DNA from: Calditrichales bacterium MX18-03
Lineage (GTDB): Bacteria; Bacillota; Clostridia; Lutisporales; Lutisporaceae
DNA length: 64,000 nt
Direction of reading: 5' to 3'
Assembly (NCBI GenBank): GCA_021083345.1
Contig: JAJGRE010000003.1
Coordinates: 124,001-188,000 of the forward strand
Position 1 is the stretch's first letter. Each line of letters begins with the position of its first letter. The notes under the pieces were generated by a model. That model saw only the letters and a list, made by a program, of their open reading frames with translations. It was not told the origin of the DNA and did not search any database. Positions 8,108 through 17,748 of this stretch are shown here, piece after piece. The position numbers and the translations under genes were made by a program.

Positions 8108-9643
8108 TTGAAGAAGCTCAGCTATATACAGGGTGCGTTTGTGCTGACAGCCACCAACCTCATTACCGGTACACTGGCCTTTGTATACCGGATTTTCCTC
8201 TCGCGCTCTATTGGTTCAGAAGGTGTCGGCGTGTACCAGCTGGTCATGCCGCTTTATATCCTCTTTATCACACTGGTGTCGGGCGGCATAACCACTGCCG
8301 TATCCAAGCTGGTGGCAGAGCAAAGCATCCGGCACAATTTCAGGAACATGCACAAGACTGTTGCCGTATGTGCCCTTGTACTAGGGTTATGGAGCTCACT
8401 TCTCTGTACCATGATCCTTTTTAACGCAAGCTTTCTTGCAGATTCTGTCCTGAAGGATTCCAGGACCCTCTACTCGATTATGGTCTTTACCCCTGCTGTA
8501 CTATTCATCGCACTTGGCTCGGTGCTCAAAGGTTATTTCTACGGCCAGCAGGACGTAAATCCCCCTGCTTTTATCGATATCCTGGAGAAGATCATTCGAC
8601 TGGCAGGTCTCATTATTACCACTTACTACCTGCTGCCTTACGGGATAGCCTATATTTGTGCCGGTGCCATGATTGCCATGGCGGTGGGCGAATTGATCAG
8701 CCTTATCCTGCTCTATCTATGCTATTTCAATAGAAAATTGAAGCAGCCAAAAACCGGATCCACTGAACCAACCTTTATAATCGTCGGCAATATCCTACGG
8801 ATTGCTATTCCGTTGTCCGTCAGCGGCGCACTCCACACCATCATGGATATGGTCAATGCCGTTTTGATTCCCGCCCAGCTTCGCGCTGCAGGCTTCAATA
8901 ATTCCAACGCACTCTCCCTCTATGGTGAATTGACGGGTATGGTCATGCCGCTGCTCTTTTACCCCTTCATTATCGTCATTTCCCTAGGCATTACACTAGT
9001 CCCGGCCATTACCGCCTCCTATGCCTCCCGCAACTGGGCCGCTCTAAACAAAAAGTGCAATGACTCTTTGAAAATAACCTCTGTCATTGCCTTTGCTTCC
9101 ACAGCACTTTTCCTGATCTTTCCCTGGGAGCTGTGCCGGATCTTCTTCAAATGCCCCGAAGCAGGCAGTTTGCTTTTTGTTCTTGCTTTCACCTGCATTT
9201 TTGAATACTGGCAGTTTACCCTCTTTTCCATCCTGAATGGTATCGGAATGCAGAATAAGGTCCTTGAATACTCCCTCATCAATATCGTCATTACCGTAAT
9301 CTGTGCATACACGCTGATTCCAATGCCTGCCGTCGGGATTTACGGCTATATTGTCGGTTTTGCCGTCAGCGCAGTTTTCGTGGTGCTCCGCATCCTTTCC
9401 GTCATAAAAAAAATCCCCGAAATCCGGATAGACTTCAGGAATTCGCTTTATAAACCCTTTATCGGTTTTATCGGTATGTATGTGATCATACGGTACTGCA
9501 ACGAGTTTCTCCGTTACAGCGGCATTCAGCGCTATAACATGACCATTGCGAGTATTTCCGGCCTTGTTTTTTATTTTGTGATCCTGCTTCTGATGGGTAC
9601 CTTTACCGTCAAGCAATTAAAAAGCACTTTATCCATCCGATGA
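8108..9643 (+). CDS. spoVB: SpoVB-like polysaccharide/lipid flippase (MOP superfamily)
   Basis: 511 residues starting at TTG 8108, eight bases after AAGGAG; the in-frame GTG at 8099 overlaps that ribosome site and is unlikely. The N-terminus (KKLSYIQGAFVLTATNLI, then GFVYRIFL-like and GAEGVGVYQL-like segments) is characteristic of SpoVB/MurJ-type proteins, with about 12-14 hydrophobic segments along the length. SpoVB is needed for spore cortex synthesis and probably flips lipid-linked cortex precursors. Some relatives export other polysaccharides. An O-antigen-ligase-like gene is convergent next door. Confidence 0.82.
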   Translation: MKKLSYIQGAFVLTATNLITGTLAFVYRIFLSRSIGSEGVGVYQLVMPLYILFITLVSGGITTAVSKLVAEQSIRHNFRNMHKTVAVCALVLGLWSSLLCTMILFNASFLADSVLKDSRTLYSIMVFTPAVLFIALGSVLKGYFYGQQDVNPPAFIDILEKIIRLAGLIITTYYLLPYGIAYICAGAMIAMAVGELISLILLYLCYFNRKLKQPKTGSTEPTFIIVGNILRIAIPLSVSGALHTIMDMVNAVLIPAQLRAAGFNNSNALSLYGELTGMVMPLLFYPFIIVISLGITLVPAITASYASRNWAALNKKCNDSLKITSVIAFASTALFLIFPWELCRIFFKCPEAGSLLFVLAFTCIFEYWQFTLFSILNGIGMQNKVLEYSLINIVITVICAYTLIPMPAVGIYGYIVGFAVSAVFVVLRILSVIKKIPEIRIDFRNSLYKPFIGFIGMYVIIRYCNEFLRYSGIQRYNMTIASISGLVFYFVILLLMGTFTVKQLKSTLSIR

Positions 9644-9651
9644 CTTGATAT

Positions 9652-10884
9652 TCAGATAGCTATTTCATCTTGCGTATCCAGCTGTACCTGTTCCGAAGCA
9701 GTCTTTCTGATCAACGCATCGTATTTATTCAGAATCCGCGCAGACAGCGTATAGTAGGTTACAAGAACCATTCCATATACCGGCAGGAAAACAACCGCAT
9801 CTACCAGGCCATGCACCGCCCCTGCTGCCATCATCGCCACAAACCCTTCAATCCAATGCCTGTCCTTTAGCTTGGCTTTGAATTTCAAAAGCTGAATGCT
9901 CCTTTTAAGCATGCCGAAAATGAAAAAAGCAGCGGCTGACAGGCCTATGATGCCCATTTCAGCAGCAATCTGCAAGTATACATTGTGTGCGTGAAGCACA
10001 TAGCGCATCAGTTTGTCTGAGCCTTCGGCAAGAAAATACCAGGCTGTACCGAAGCCGTTGCCCGTCAGAGGGCTTTTCAGAAACAGACCGCAGGCCGACT
10101 TCCAGATTTCCAGGCGGTACAAGCTGCTGCTGTCCGAGCTCAGGGCCAGCAAGTCTGCACGGTTCATGCCTGTCCCAGCTTGATTTATATAAATAAATGC
10201 CGCTGTCATGACTGTGGTATAAATAAGCAAACCCTTCTTCCGCCGAAGAGAATAAAGCGTCAGCATGGCAGCACAGAAACCACCGAATGCACCTCTTGAG
10301 TAGGTCAGCAGAAGACAAAGGGATGAAAGTACCGTACTTGTCCATACAAAATAATCATTTTTCTTTTCTTTCAGTCTCGCCACTGCAAATGAGAGATGCA
10401 TCGCCAGATACCCGCCGAGAACATTGGGATTACCAAAGGTGGCATATATCCTGACCAGATTTCCGTAACTGCCCTGATCGACCCAGCTGCTCCTCACTGC
10501 CAGATCCAATGTCAGGAATTGATAGCCGCCATAAAGGCATACCAGGATGTTAAGGCAGCTCAGCAATTTAAAGTAATCCTCTTCCCCTTGTGATTCACCA
10601 TCCGCCAGCAGCATTGCATAAAAAACAAATAACAGCAGGATAATGCTATCTGCTGCAACACTGAGAACCTTTGCATGTGAGAAAACAGTAGAAAGCAAGA
10701 CCGTAAAAAGCAGTACAGCCAGTGGCCGGTTAGCTGCCGCCGCACCAAGCAGCTTGGCCGATTTATCTTGATAAATATGCAGCATCAGCAATGCAACAAC
10801 TGCGATATATGCTGCCTTGGGCAATAGCACCGATAGTATGATCACGCTTGACGCAGCATATTTGACTAGCTTTTGTCCTTTCAT
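9652..10884 (-). CDS. O-antigen ligase/polymerase-like membrane protein (Wzy_C family)
   Basis: 410 residues from the ATG at 10884; longer reading upstream would enter the RNase P terminator and RNA gene. Ten or more hydrophobic segments are visible. The family signature lies in the middle and second half: a periplasm-facing FGNPNVLGGYLAMHL loop, LLTYSRGAFGGF, and LTGNGFGTAWY with HAHNVYLQIAAEMG. Such proteins ligate or polymerise polyprenyl-linked glycans at the outer face of the membrane. In a Gram-positive the acceptor is unclear. There are no glycosyltransferase neighbours, so it is isolated from a glycan cluster. Confidence 0.82.
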   Translation of the reverse strand: MKGQKLVKYAASSVIILSVLLPKAAYIAVVALLMLHIYQDKSAKLLGAAAANRPLAVLLFTVLLSTVFSHAKVLSVAADSIILLLFVFYAMLLADGESQGEEDYFKLLSCLNILVCLYGGYQFLTLDLAVRSSWVDQGSYGNLVRIYATFGNPNVLGGYLAMHLSFAVARLKEKKNDYFVWTSTVLSSLCLLLTYSRGAFGGFCAAMLTLYSLRRKKGLLIYTTVMTAAFIYINQAGTGMNRADLLALSSDSSSLYRLEIWKSACGLFLKSPLTGNGFGTAWYFLAEGSDKLMRYVLHAHNVYLQIAAEMGIIGLSAAAFFIFGMLKRSIQLLKFKAKLKDRHWIEGFVAMMAAGAVHGLVDAVVFLPVYGMVLVTYYTLSARILNKYDALIRKTASEQVQLDTQDEIAI

Positions 10885-10939
10885 AAGCCGCCCCCCCACC
10901 ATTACTATACGGGTTTGCTCTATCAACTGCAAGTACTTG

Positions 10940-10972
10940 AAAAACAAAAAACACCACGTCACAACGCAGTGT
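10940..10972 (-). terminator. Terminator of rnpB
   Basis: ACACTGCG and CGTGGTGT form an eight-pair stem (two wobbles), then TTTTTTGTTTTT on the minus strand, right after the RNase P RNA 3' end. Confidence 0.8.
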
Positions 10973-10980
10973 CTTGATTG

Positions 10981-11399
10981 CTTGAGTAAGTCTATAAGCC
11001 GGGTTCTGTATTGGATGATCATCTATCTAGGCTTGCCGTCACCGGCAAACTCAAGCGACCTTACCCGGAAGCGGGACGGGCCGTCCCTTGGCATCAGGCT
11101 TTCGCCTGTGCCCTGCCTCCCTATTTGGTCTTGCTCCAGGTGGGGTTTACATAGCCGACTGGTTACCCAGCCGCTGGTGAGCTCTTACCTCGCCTTTCCA
11201 CCCTTACCACAAGGCCAGGCCTTATGGCGGTATCTCTCTGTTGCACTTTCCTTGGAGTCGCCTCCACCGGGGGTTACCCGGCACCCTGCCCTCTGGAGCC
11301 CGGACTTTCCTCGTCAGGTTTCCCATCTTTAACCTGACTTCATAAATGAAGTCAAAGTCTTCCAATGGAAGACATGCCGCGATCATCTGGCTTACTCAA
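10981..11399 (-). ncRNA. rnpB: RNase P RNA, bacterial class A
   Basis: The minus strand carries the class A core: GAGGAAAGTCCGGGCTCC near the 5' part, GGGTGCCGGGTAACCCCCGG, then GGCGAGGTAAGAGCTCACC, ACCCCACCTGGAGCAAG, and a 3' portion ending in CCCGGCTTATAGACTTAC. The end segments TTGAGTAAG and CTTACTCAA pair to form helix P1 and set the boundaries. RNase P RNA cleaves 5' leaders from pre-tRNAs with the protein RnpA. It has its own consensus promoter and terminator. Confidence 0.97.
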
Positions 11400-11424
11400 A
11401 TCATTATTTCTTTATCACTCAATT

Positions 11425-11453
11425 ATTATAGCTTCATTCTGGTTCGAAGTCAA
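11425..11453 (-). promoter_or_regulatory. SigmaA promoter of rnpB
   Basis: TTGACT (11453-11448), exactly 17 bases, TATAAT (11430-11425) on the minus strand. Expected initiation is near 11418, about 19 bases before helix P1. Confidence 0.88.
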
Positions 11454-11502
11454 CCTGACATTATTGGTCCTGCTGCTAATATTCCTCCTGAACTGCCAGT
11501 GT

Positions 11503-12213
11503 CTATTTCCCATGATACAGGAGACGACCGCAGTTCTCACAGCGTATAGCCGCTTTTTCTGCCTTGACAGTCTCATAATCCATAGCCGGCAGCTCCACCA
11601 TGCAGCCGGAGCATTTCCTTCCGTCAAGAAGGACAACCGCATCGGAATGTTGTCTTCTTATTTTTCTATATAATTCCAGCGCATCTGCTTCCACTGTCAC
11701 CAGCAGCCGTTCTATTTCCTGCTGCAATTCAGCCTGAGCGGCTTCCAACTGACAGCATTCCCTTTCAACGCTTTCCTTGGCGCTGCCGTATTTTTTTTTG
11801 ATAAAGTTCAGTTTCTTGATTGTCTCCATCCGATCCTTCTCTATAGTTTCTGCATCTTCAAGGAGCTTTATCAATTCATTTTCCATGTTGGTCCTTTGAT
11901 GATTCAGATGATCGATATGTTTTTCAATATTTTCCAATTTTTTGACCGTATCGGTATCCCTGCTGAACTTAATCGCTTCACTGGTTTGTTTGTTCATCTG
12001 AATCAGCATGATTTCATTATTGCCATCTTCCTGCTGCTTCTGATTCTGCTTTAACTCTGCGTCATCCTGCTCCAGCTTGTTCTTTAGTCTTTGATATTCA
12101 TCCTTTAACCGCTGCTGCGTCTCTTTACCGCCCTTCAGACCATTGAGTCTGGCCACAATCTGATCCATCCTGCTTTCAAGAACCTGAAGCTTGTATAGCG
12201 CATGAAGGTTCAT
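11503..12213 (-). CDS. C4-type zinc-ribbon, coiled-coil protein (CT398-like)
   Basis: 236 residues. Residues about 15-170 are a long charged coiled coil (many K/E/Q heptads). The C-terminus has a zinc ribbon with Cys-x2-Cys (CSGC) and Cys-x2-Cys (CENC) about 23 residues apart, followed by GRLLY. Such proteins recur beside nif3 and trmK across Firmicutes but have no settled function; nucleic-acid or flagellar-chaperone roles have been proposed for relatives. The start has GGGAG eight bases before it. It is the third gene of the run trmK-nif3-this gene. Confidence 0.85.
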   Translation of the reverse strand: MNLHALYKLQVLESRMDQIVARLNGLKGGKETQQRLKDEYQRLKNKLEQDDAELKQNQKQQEDGNNEIMLIQMNKQTSEAIKFSRDTDTVKKLENIEKHIDHLNHQRTNMENELIKLLEDAETIEKDRMETIKKLNFIKKKYGSAKESVERECCQLEAAQAELQQEIERLLVTVEADALELYRKIRRQHSDAVVLLDGRKCSGCMVELPAMDYETVKAEKAAIRCENCGRLLYHGK

Positions 12214-12249
12214 TCCATCAACTCCCTTTCAAAATTCATGTTAAATGAC

Positions 12250-12278
12250 AAAAAGGGAATAGACGCCAAGTCTATCCC
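12250..12278 (-). terminator. Hairpin terminator at the end of the nif3 gene
   Basis: GGGATAGAC and GTCTATTCCC pair around TTGGC, followed by TTTTT on the minus strand. It starts at the stop codon and may reduce read-through into the zinc-ribbon gene. Confidence 0.75.
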
Positions 12279-13399
12279 TATAATACCGAAACCATATCTA
12301 CATTTGCCCTTGATTCAATCACTTCCACCTGGTATTTCAGGTCGTCGAAGCGCCCTTTCAAAAATGCCGCAATAGACTTCATCATGATCTTTTCCGTGCC
12401 GTAATGGCCGGCATCGATAACGCAGAGCCCCATTTCCACTGCATCCAGCAATTCGTGGTATTGGACATCCCCTGTGATAAGCAGGTCTGCACCGGCAAAC
12501 CGGGCATCCGAGGCGAACTTGTTTCCCGCCCCGTTCAGAAGTGCAACCTTCTTGATCAATTTGTTCGGATCACCTGCAAAGCGGATATGCGGTATATCCA
12601 GCAGTTTCTTCACGCTTTCCGCATAAAGAGACAGGGATATCCCGTTTTCCAACTCAGCCAGCCTCCCCAAGCCAAAAACCTTTCCTTCGTTGAAGGTCTG
12701 ATAGATATCATAAGCCACCTCTTCATAAGGGTGAGCCTTCAGCATCTCTTTAACCGCTTTATTCAGCAGCTGCTCGGGAACAATGGTTTCTACCCGGTAT
12801 TCTTCAGTATTTTCCAAGTGTCCTATCTTTCCGGTAAAAGGCTGTGCCCCTTCCTGTGGCTCAAAGGTACCCATTCCGGGTGTACGGAAGGAGCAGTTGC
12901 TGTATTTTCCAATAAAGCCTGCTCCTGCCCTGCATAACGCCTCTATGACCGCTGTTTCATGTCCTGTGGGTACAAAAACCACCAGCTTGTAAAGCTTTTC
13001 CTTTTGCAGCGGCTGTATGGTCTGCCAGCTGGCAAAGCCCAGCTGTCTTGCCATTAAATCATTGAGTCCCCCTGACGCCATATCATAATTGGTATGGAGA
13101 CAATACAGCGAAATATTGTTCCTGATCAGTTTCATGATTTTCCTGCCGATAGGGGTATCGGTATTAATGCGTTTGATGCCGCTAAAAATCATGGGATGAT
13201 GACATACGATCATATCCACCTTTTCCTCAACAGCTTCATCCAATACCCATTCCGGAACATCCAGACACACCATCAGCTTCCTGACCTGCTGCTTTCCGTC
13301 TCCCACCAGCAAGCCCACATTGTCCCAATTCTCTGCGAGTTTTTTGGGAGCCAGTTCCTCCAATATTCCGGCTACATTCTGACATTTTAAAGTACCCAC
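12278..13399 (-). CDS. Nif3-like dinuclear metal-centre protein (GTP cyclohydrolase I type 2 family)
   Basis: 373 residues, the long form with an inserted CutA/PII-like domain at about residues 125-225. Metal ligands show as CHHPMIFSG near residue 66, HTNYD near 102, and GDVQYHELLDA plus DAGHYGTE near the C-terminus. GTG start at 13399 with GGAGG seven bases upstream, overlapping the trmK 3' end. The family is widespread and hexameric, but its substrate is unresolved despite its name. Placement next to trmK is conserved in Firmicutes. Confidence 0.9.
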   Translation of the reverse strand: MGTLKCQNVAGILEELAPKKLAENWDNVGLLVGDGKQQVRKLMVCLDVPEWVLDEAVEEKVDMIVCHHPMIFSGIKRINTDTPIGRKIMKLIRNNISLYCLHTNYDMASGGLNDLMARQLGFASWQTIQPLQKEKLYKLVVFVPTGHETAVIEALCRAGAGFIGKYSNCSFRTPGMGTFEPQEGAQPFTGKIGHLENTEEYRVETIVPEQLLNKAVKEMLKAHPYEEVAYDIYQTFNEGKVFGLGRLAELENGISLSLYAESVKKLLDIPHIRFAGDPNKLIKKVALLNGAGNKFASDARFAGADLLITGDVQYHELLDAVEMGLCVIDAGHYGTEKIMMKSIAAFLKGRFDDLKYQVEVIESRANVDMVSVL

Positions 13400-14088
13400 T
13401 GCCTAACCTCCCTATAGTAAGCCAACATCTCAAGGCAAACCGCCCGCCTGTCCTGCGCGCTGTCAGAATTGCTGATATCCAGGCTGTCCAGTATTTTCTC
13501 CAGTTCCTTGATCCGCCTGTCAATAAGCTCCAGAGCCAGGGGATGCTTCTTCTCTATGATCCTGGTGCCGATGAAGAGCTTTGATGCTGCATCATGCTTT
13601 TCGCTTCCCGGTTTTGCCCAAATGATTTCATAAATCTTCTCAGCTTCCTTCACCAATTCTTCATCTATTATCTCAAAACCATTTGACAAGAGCCAGGCAC
13701 GGAGCAGCTCAGAATCCCGCATGGGCTGCAGAATCAGCAGCCGGGCTGAGCCGGCCTTTTCCCTCTCTTTTTCCAGGATCTCCTTGATCAGGATACCGCC
13801 CATACCGGCTATGACGATGACTTCCGCCTCGCCGGGCATCAGCACCGCCAGTCCATCCCCATGACGCACCTCCACTCTATCCGCGGCCCTGTGGTTAGCG
13901 AGACGCTTTCTGGAGATTTCAACGGGGCCCATATTCACATCTGTTGCAACCGCTTTCTTTATCAAGCCGCTTTTTACCAGATAAATCGGCAGGTATGCAT
14001 GGTCGGAACCTATATCTGCCATGGTCTCATAACCTCTAATACTATCGGCTATCCGCCTCAGCCTTGGTGTTAACTCCAATCCTCTCAT
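13387..14088 (-). CDS. trmK: tRNA (adenine22-N1)-methyltransferase
   Basis: 233 residues. An N-terminal Rossmann methyltransferase opens with LTPRLRRIADSI and the SAM loop MADIGSDHAYLPI, then VIAGMGGILIKEIL in place of the catalytic motif, and LILQPMRDSELLR. A helical coiled C-terminus follows. This is the TrmK pattern, methylating A22 in tRNA with SAM in the cytoplasm. It is followed with 13 bases of overlap by nif3, a standard pairing. Confidence 0.92.
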   Translation of the reverse strand: MRGLELTPRLRRIADSIRGYETMADIGSDHAYLPIYLVKSGLIKKAVATDVNMGPVEISRKRLANHRAADRVEVRHGDGLAVLMPGEAEVIVIAGMGGILIKEILEKEREKAGSARLLILQPMRDSELLRAWLLSNGFEIIDEELVKEAEKIYEIIWAKPGSEKHDAASKLFIGTRIIEKKHPLALELIDRRIKELEKILDSLDISNSDSAQDRRAVCLEMLAYYREVRQWVL

Positions 14089-14226
14089 CCTTGTCCTTCG
14101 CGTAATTTAGAATATTAATCATTATTATACTATACTTTCCATAGTTTTTTATCAGTTTTTGAGAAAAATAATGTTAAAGCTATTATCCCATCCTGGCCTA
14201 TTTTTATTAATCGAAAGGAGTAGCGT

Positions 14227-14391
14227 ATGAGTAAAAAAATGCACATCAAACCCGAGGTCATTCAGAAATTCAATTGGGGCGGCACTACTAAACAATGGGA
14301 AGAGGAAGCGGGCAAGCTGTCTAACCAGTTGGAAACCATAGAAACAGTTTCCCGTATACTGGATAAGCAGGACGAATGTGATAAGAAGTAA
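14227..14391 (+). CDS. Small hypothetical protein, 54 residues
   Basis: ATG at 14227 is preceded by GAAAGGAG, and a terminator-like hairpin follows the TAA. The peptide starts MSKKMHIKPEVIQKFNWGG and continues as one amphipathic charged helix (WEEEAGKLSNQLETIE), ending DECDKK. The good ribosome site, clean frame and own downstream hairpin argue that it is real. I do not recognise the family; its size and helix pattern recall small spore or stress proteins, but this is only an impression. Confidence 0.6.
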   Translation: MSKKMHIKPEVIQKFNWGGTTKQWEEEAGKLSNQLETIETVSRILDKQDECDKK

Positions 14392-14407
14392 GGTGATAGT
14401 AAGTGAA

Positions 14408-14438
14408 ATAAAAAAACCTGATACTTGCGTATCAGGTT
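14408..14438. terminator. Bidirectional terminator between the small ORF and the tRNA pair
   Basis: AACCTGATAC and GTATCAGGTT make a perfect 10-bp stem with a TTGC loop. The T run is strong on the minus strand (end of the tRNA unit) and short on the plus strand. Confidence 0.8.
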
Positions 14439-14450
14439 TACCCTTCTGAA

Positions 14451-14527
14451 TGGTGGGCCTTCAGGGACTCGAACCCCGGACCAACCGGTTATGAGCCGGT
14501 TGCTCTAACCAACTGAGCTAAAGGCCC
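14451..14527 (-). tRNA. tRNA with CAT anticodon (Met, or Ile after lysidine modification)
   Basis: 77 bases including an encoded CCA. A seven-pair acceptor stem (GGGCCTT/AAGGCCC), D-arm GCTC/GAGC, anticodon stem ACCGG/CCGGT with loop CTCATAA, and T-arm CGGGG TTCGAGT CCCTG are complete. CAT anticodons occur in elongator Met and Ile2 tRNAs, and I cannot separate them by eye. The first base pair excludes initiator-type mispairing. Confidence 0.93.
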
Positions 14528-14535
14528 GAAAAAAA

Positions 14536-14611
14536 TGGCTCCCCAAGTTGGACTCGAACCAACGACCCTGCGGTTAACAGCCGCATGCTCTACCGACTGA
14601 GCTATTGAGGA
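14536..14611 (-). tRNA. tRNA-Asn (GTT)
   Basis: 76 bases with encoded CCA. Acceptor TCCTCAA/TTGGGGA contains one G-T pair, the anticodon loop is CTGTTAA in a TGCGG/CCGCA stem, and the T-arm is CGTTGG TTCGAGT CCAACT-like. Eight bases separate it from the CAT tRNA downstream, so both are likely cut from one transcript. Confidence 0.95.
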
Positions 14612-14730
14612 ACGCCTATGTCTCTTGACCGAAGTCAAACTGACAAATATTATTTTACTCACTTTCATTTTAAAAGTCAACAGTAATTTTTTTGGTTTTC
14701 ACCAGATATATACGAATTTTACAATATAAT

Positions 14731-14768
14731 GAATAAACGCATCTGATCATCTTTGCAATCAAATGCGT
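14731..14768 (-). terminator. Probable terminator of rpoD
   Basis: Read on the minus strand, ACGCATTTGAT and ATCAGATGCGT form an imperfect stem, then TTTATTC. The T run is short. Confidence 0.55.
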
Positions 14769-14786
14769 CTTAAACGTTTATTGGGA

Positions 14787-15875
14787 TTATTCCAGGAAAT
14801 CCTTCAGCTTTTTGCTTCTGCTGGGATGACGGAGTTTTCTCAACGCTTTGGCTTCAATCTGCCGGATACGTTCTCTTGTCACGTTGAACTCCTTGCCTAC
14901 CTCTTCCAGCGTCCTTGCTCTGCCGTCTTCCAAGCCGAATCTCAGCTTCAGTACCTTTTCCTCTCTCGGAGTCAGTGTATCCAGGACTTCCATCAACTGC
15001 TCCTTCAGGAGCGTAAAAGCTGCTGATTCTGCCGGTGCAGGTGCATCCTCATCCGGTATGAAGTCTCCCAGGTGGCTGTCTTCCTCTTCTCCGATGGGTG
15101 TTTCCAGTGATACGGGCTCTTGGGCGATTTTCATGATTTCCCGCACTTTTTCTTCCGTCATGCCCATTTCCGATGCAATCTCATCCGGCTGCGGATCTCT
15201 CCCCAGTTCCTGCAGCAGCTGCCGTGAAACCCGGATCAATTTGTTGATGGTCTCCACCATATGTACCGGGATCCGGATGGTCCTTGCCTGGTCGGCTATG
15301 GCTCTGGTTATGGCCTGCCTGATCCACCAGGTAGCATAGGTACTGAATTTATAACCCTTTGTATAATCGAATTTTTCCACGGCTTTGATCAGACCCAGAT
15401 TTCCTTCCTGAATCAAGTCCAGAAACAGCATGCCTCTTCCTACATATCGCTTTGCGATACTGACGACCAGCCTCAGGTTGGCTTCAGTCAGCTTCTTCTT
15501 TGCTTCTGGATCGTTCCGCTTGATCCGTTTTGCCAGTTCGATTTCCTCGTCAGGGCTCAAAAGGGGAACCTTACCTATTTCCTTGAGATACATTCTGACC
15601 GGATCATCTATACTAATGCCCTCTGGAATGGAAATGTCCAGATCCACTTCCTCCACTTCGTCATCAAGGGGAGGCATATCCATATCGGTGTCACTCGTAC
15701 CCACCACATCTATACCTTTTGTTTCAAGGTACTCATACAGCTTGTCGATCTGCTCCGGATCCATTTCCACTTCTTCAAAGGTGTCCATTATTTCCTTATA
15801 AGTCAGTACGCCGTTTTTCTTTCCTCTATCCACAAGCTCTTTAATATACGCCATTTTTAACTCTTCAGCTTTCAT
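14787..15875 (-). CDS. rpoD: Primary sigma factor of RNA polymerase (SigA/RpoD)
   Basis: 362 residues from ATG 15875 (GGAGG eight bases upstream); a TTG one codon earlier is less likely. It has region 1.1 (about residues 1-75), region 1.2 with [12 protein letters not shown], region 2 with [19 protein letters not shown]-type sequence and [13 protein letters not shown], region 3, and region 4 with [17 protein letters not shown] and [16 protein letters not shown]. The length is typical for Firmicutes SigA, which lacks the large insert of E. coli. It directs recognition of TTGACA/TATAAT promoters, many of which occur in this window. It follows dnaG in the classic macromolecular-synthesis block. 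Confidence 0.97.
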   Translation of the reverse strand: MKAEELKMAYIKELVDRGKKNGVLTYKEIMDTFEEVEMDPEQIDKLYEYLETKGIDVVGTSDTDMDMPPLDDEVEEVDLDISIPEGISIDDPVRMYLKEIGKVPLLSPDEEIELAKRIKRNDPEAKKKLTEANLRLVVSIAKRYVGRGMLFLDLIQEGNLGLIKAVEKFDYTKGYKFSTYATWWIRQAITRAIADQARTIRIPVHMVETINKLIRVSRQLLQELGRDPQPDEIASEMGMTEEKVREIMKIAQEPVSLETPIGEEEDSHLGDFIPDEDAPAPAESAAFTLLKEQLMEVLDTLTPREEKVLKLRFGLEDGRARTLEEVGKEFNVTRERIRQIEAKALRKLRHPSRSKKLKDFLE

Positions 15876-15898
15876 CAATATCCCCTCCCTTCTGGTAA

Positions 15899-17668
15899 CT
15901 ACTTTCTTAGCTTTTGCAGCTCGATTATTTCGACAAACAGCTTATTGGCCTGTTCTTTTTCACCCGCTTGAAACAATGCATTCATTTTTTCAGTAAGCTC
16001 CTGAATCCTTCTTGTGTTTTTTGATTGCTTTATTTTATCGATGCAGGACATCATCAGGTCATCTGATTTCCCTTCCGGCAGCTCTATGCTGAATAGAGCT
16101 GCAGCCTGAAGCTTCACTTCTTCATTTTCAAAGCAGCTGATGATTTCTCCGGCAGTAATGGTTTTTCCTTCATCGGATTTAGTTTTGATCAAACTGGCAA
16201 TCTTCTCATGCAGATCGACCGAGAAATCTTCCGGTTCAATCATTTTAAAAATATTTTTCGCTTTATCAAAATAATAAATACATATATTAAGGAGATAAGT
16301 CTCTGCAATAATTTCTCCTTTTAGCATTTTGGACTCGGATTTCTTATCACTTATTATATTATGTTTATTATTTCCATTTTTATTCTTATCTCTTAGTCGG
16401 TTTAGCTCTGCATATACCGCTGTTTCATCCACCTGCATGTCCTTGCTGTATTTCTTGACATACGCATCTACTTCAGTATTGCTTTCTATATCCTTCAAAA
16501 TCTCTGAGAAGCCTTTTGTAAAACGGATACGATCCTGCAGGTTGTTGGTGTCCAGGCCTTTCTTTACCGACTCGATCTTATAAGCTATCAAAGGAAGGCT
16601 CTTCTTGATCCTTTCCTTGAAGGCTTCCAGTCCTTCCTTTCGGATATACTCGTCCGGATCCTTTCCGCTCGGCAGGCTCAGCACCTTTACCATGCAGCCC
16701 GCCTTCTCAAGAATAGCCAGCCCCTTCAGTGTGGCTGCCTGTCCCGCCAGATCCGAGTCATATGCAATGACGATTTCGTTGGAAAAGCGTTTCAGCAGCT
16801 TTGCCTGATGCTCGGTAAAAGCAGTGCCCAGAGAGGCTACAGCGTTGTTAACCCCAAACTGGTGTAATGCGATGACATCCATATAGCCTTCCACGATGAT
16901 GATATTCTCCAGTCCGGCTACCTTTTTGACAAAGTTCATAGCGTATATGTTGTGACCTTTACTGAATACCGGTGTCTCAGGGGAATTCAGATACTTCGGC
17001 TTTGAGTCATCCATCACCCGCCCGCCGAAAGCAATGACATTGCCCTTCAGATCGATGATGGGAAACATGACCCTGTTTCTGAACTTGTCATAATACCTTC
17101 CAGCATCTTCTTTCTTTGCCAGCAAACCTGCCTGATGAAGGGCTGCTGCCGAAAAACCTTTTTTACTCATATCATTCAACAGGTTCTGCCATTCATTGGG
17201 TGCATAGCCCAAACCGAAGCGTTTGATCACCGCTTCTGAGAGCCCCCTGCCGGTGAGGTATTGCATAGGCATCCTGTTATCCTGCAGCTTGCTGTAAAAA
17301 AAACGGGCAGCTTCCTGGTTGATCCGATAGATGGCCTTTTTCTCGTTTGCCTCTTTGATGGCTTTTGGATCCCGGTCCCTTGCCAGTTCTACACCGGCTC
17401 TCTCTGCAAGAAGCCTAAGTGCTTCGACATAGCTCAGCCTTTCGATCTTCTGTATGAAAGACACGACATTTCCGCCTACGCCGCAGCCGAAGCAGTAAAA
17501 GATCTGCTTGGGGGACGATACGCTGAAGGAAGGTGTCTTTTCAGAATGAAAAGGGCATAAGCTGGAATAGTTGCTGCCGCTTTTCTTAAGGTTCATGTAT
17601 TCCGAAACAACATCGACAATATCGTTTTTTTCAATGATCTCAGAAACTTTTTCTTCTGAGAATAGCAT
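15899..17668 (-). CDS. dnaG: DNA primase
   Basis: 589 residues. The CHC2 zinc finger at about residues 38-62 has [11 protein letters not shown] and CFGCG. The TOPRIM core follows with [14 protein letters not shown] and [11 protein letters not shown], with the acidic metal-binding residues present. The C-terminal third, from about residue 430, is the DnaB-interacting helical domain. It makes RNA primers at the replication fork. The start ATG 17668 has GGAG seven bases upstream. It precedes rpoD by 23 bases, so the pair is very likely cotranscribed. Confidence 0.97.
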   Translation of the reverse strand: MLFSEEKVSEIIEKNDIVDVVSEYMNLKKSGSNYSSLCPFHSEKTPSFSVSSPKQIFYCFGCGVGGNVVSFIQKIERLSYVEALRLLAERAGVELARDRDPKAIKEANEKKAIYRINQEAARFFYSKLQDNRMPMQYLTGRGLSEAVIKRFGLGYAPNEWQNLLNDMSKKGFSAAALHQAGLLAKKEDAGRYYDKFRNRVMFPIIDLKGNVIAFGGRVMDDSKPKYLNSPETPVFSKGHNIYAMNFVKKVAGLENIIIVEGYMDVIALHQFGVNNAVASLGTAFTEHQAKLLKRFSNEIVIAYDSDLAGQAATLKGLAILEKAGCMVKVLSLPSGKDPDEYIRKEGLEAFKERIKKSLPLIAYKIESVKKGLDTNNLQDRIRFTKGFSEILKDIESNTEVDAYVKKYSKDMQVDETAVYAELNRLRDKNKNGNNKHNIISDKKSESKMLKGEIIAETYLLNICIYYFDKAKNIFKMIEPEDFSVDLHEKIASLIKTKSDEGKTITAGEIISCFENEEVKLQAAALFSIELPEGKSDDLMMSCIDKIKQSKNTRRIQELTEKMNALFQAGEKEQANKLFVEIIELQKLRK

Positions 17669-17748
17669 CTTACAACTCCACCTCTATTACAGACAACGCA
17701 TCAGCGCTTCTTAACTATAAAGTGCGATAATAATATTCTCCAAATAAT

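Noticed and set aside
10885-11022. N-terminal extension of the O-antigen-ligase-like gene
   Set aside because: It would overlap the rnpB terminator and the RNase P RNA 3' end; membrane protein start fits 10884.
14489-14680. 63-codon minus-strand frame
   Set aside because: It spans both tRNA genes; tRNA structure fully explains the sequence.
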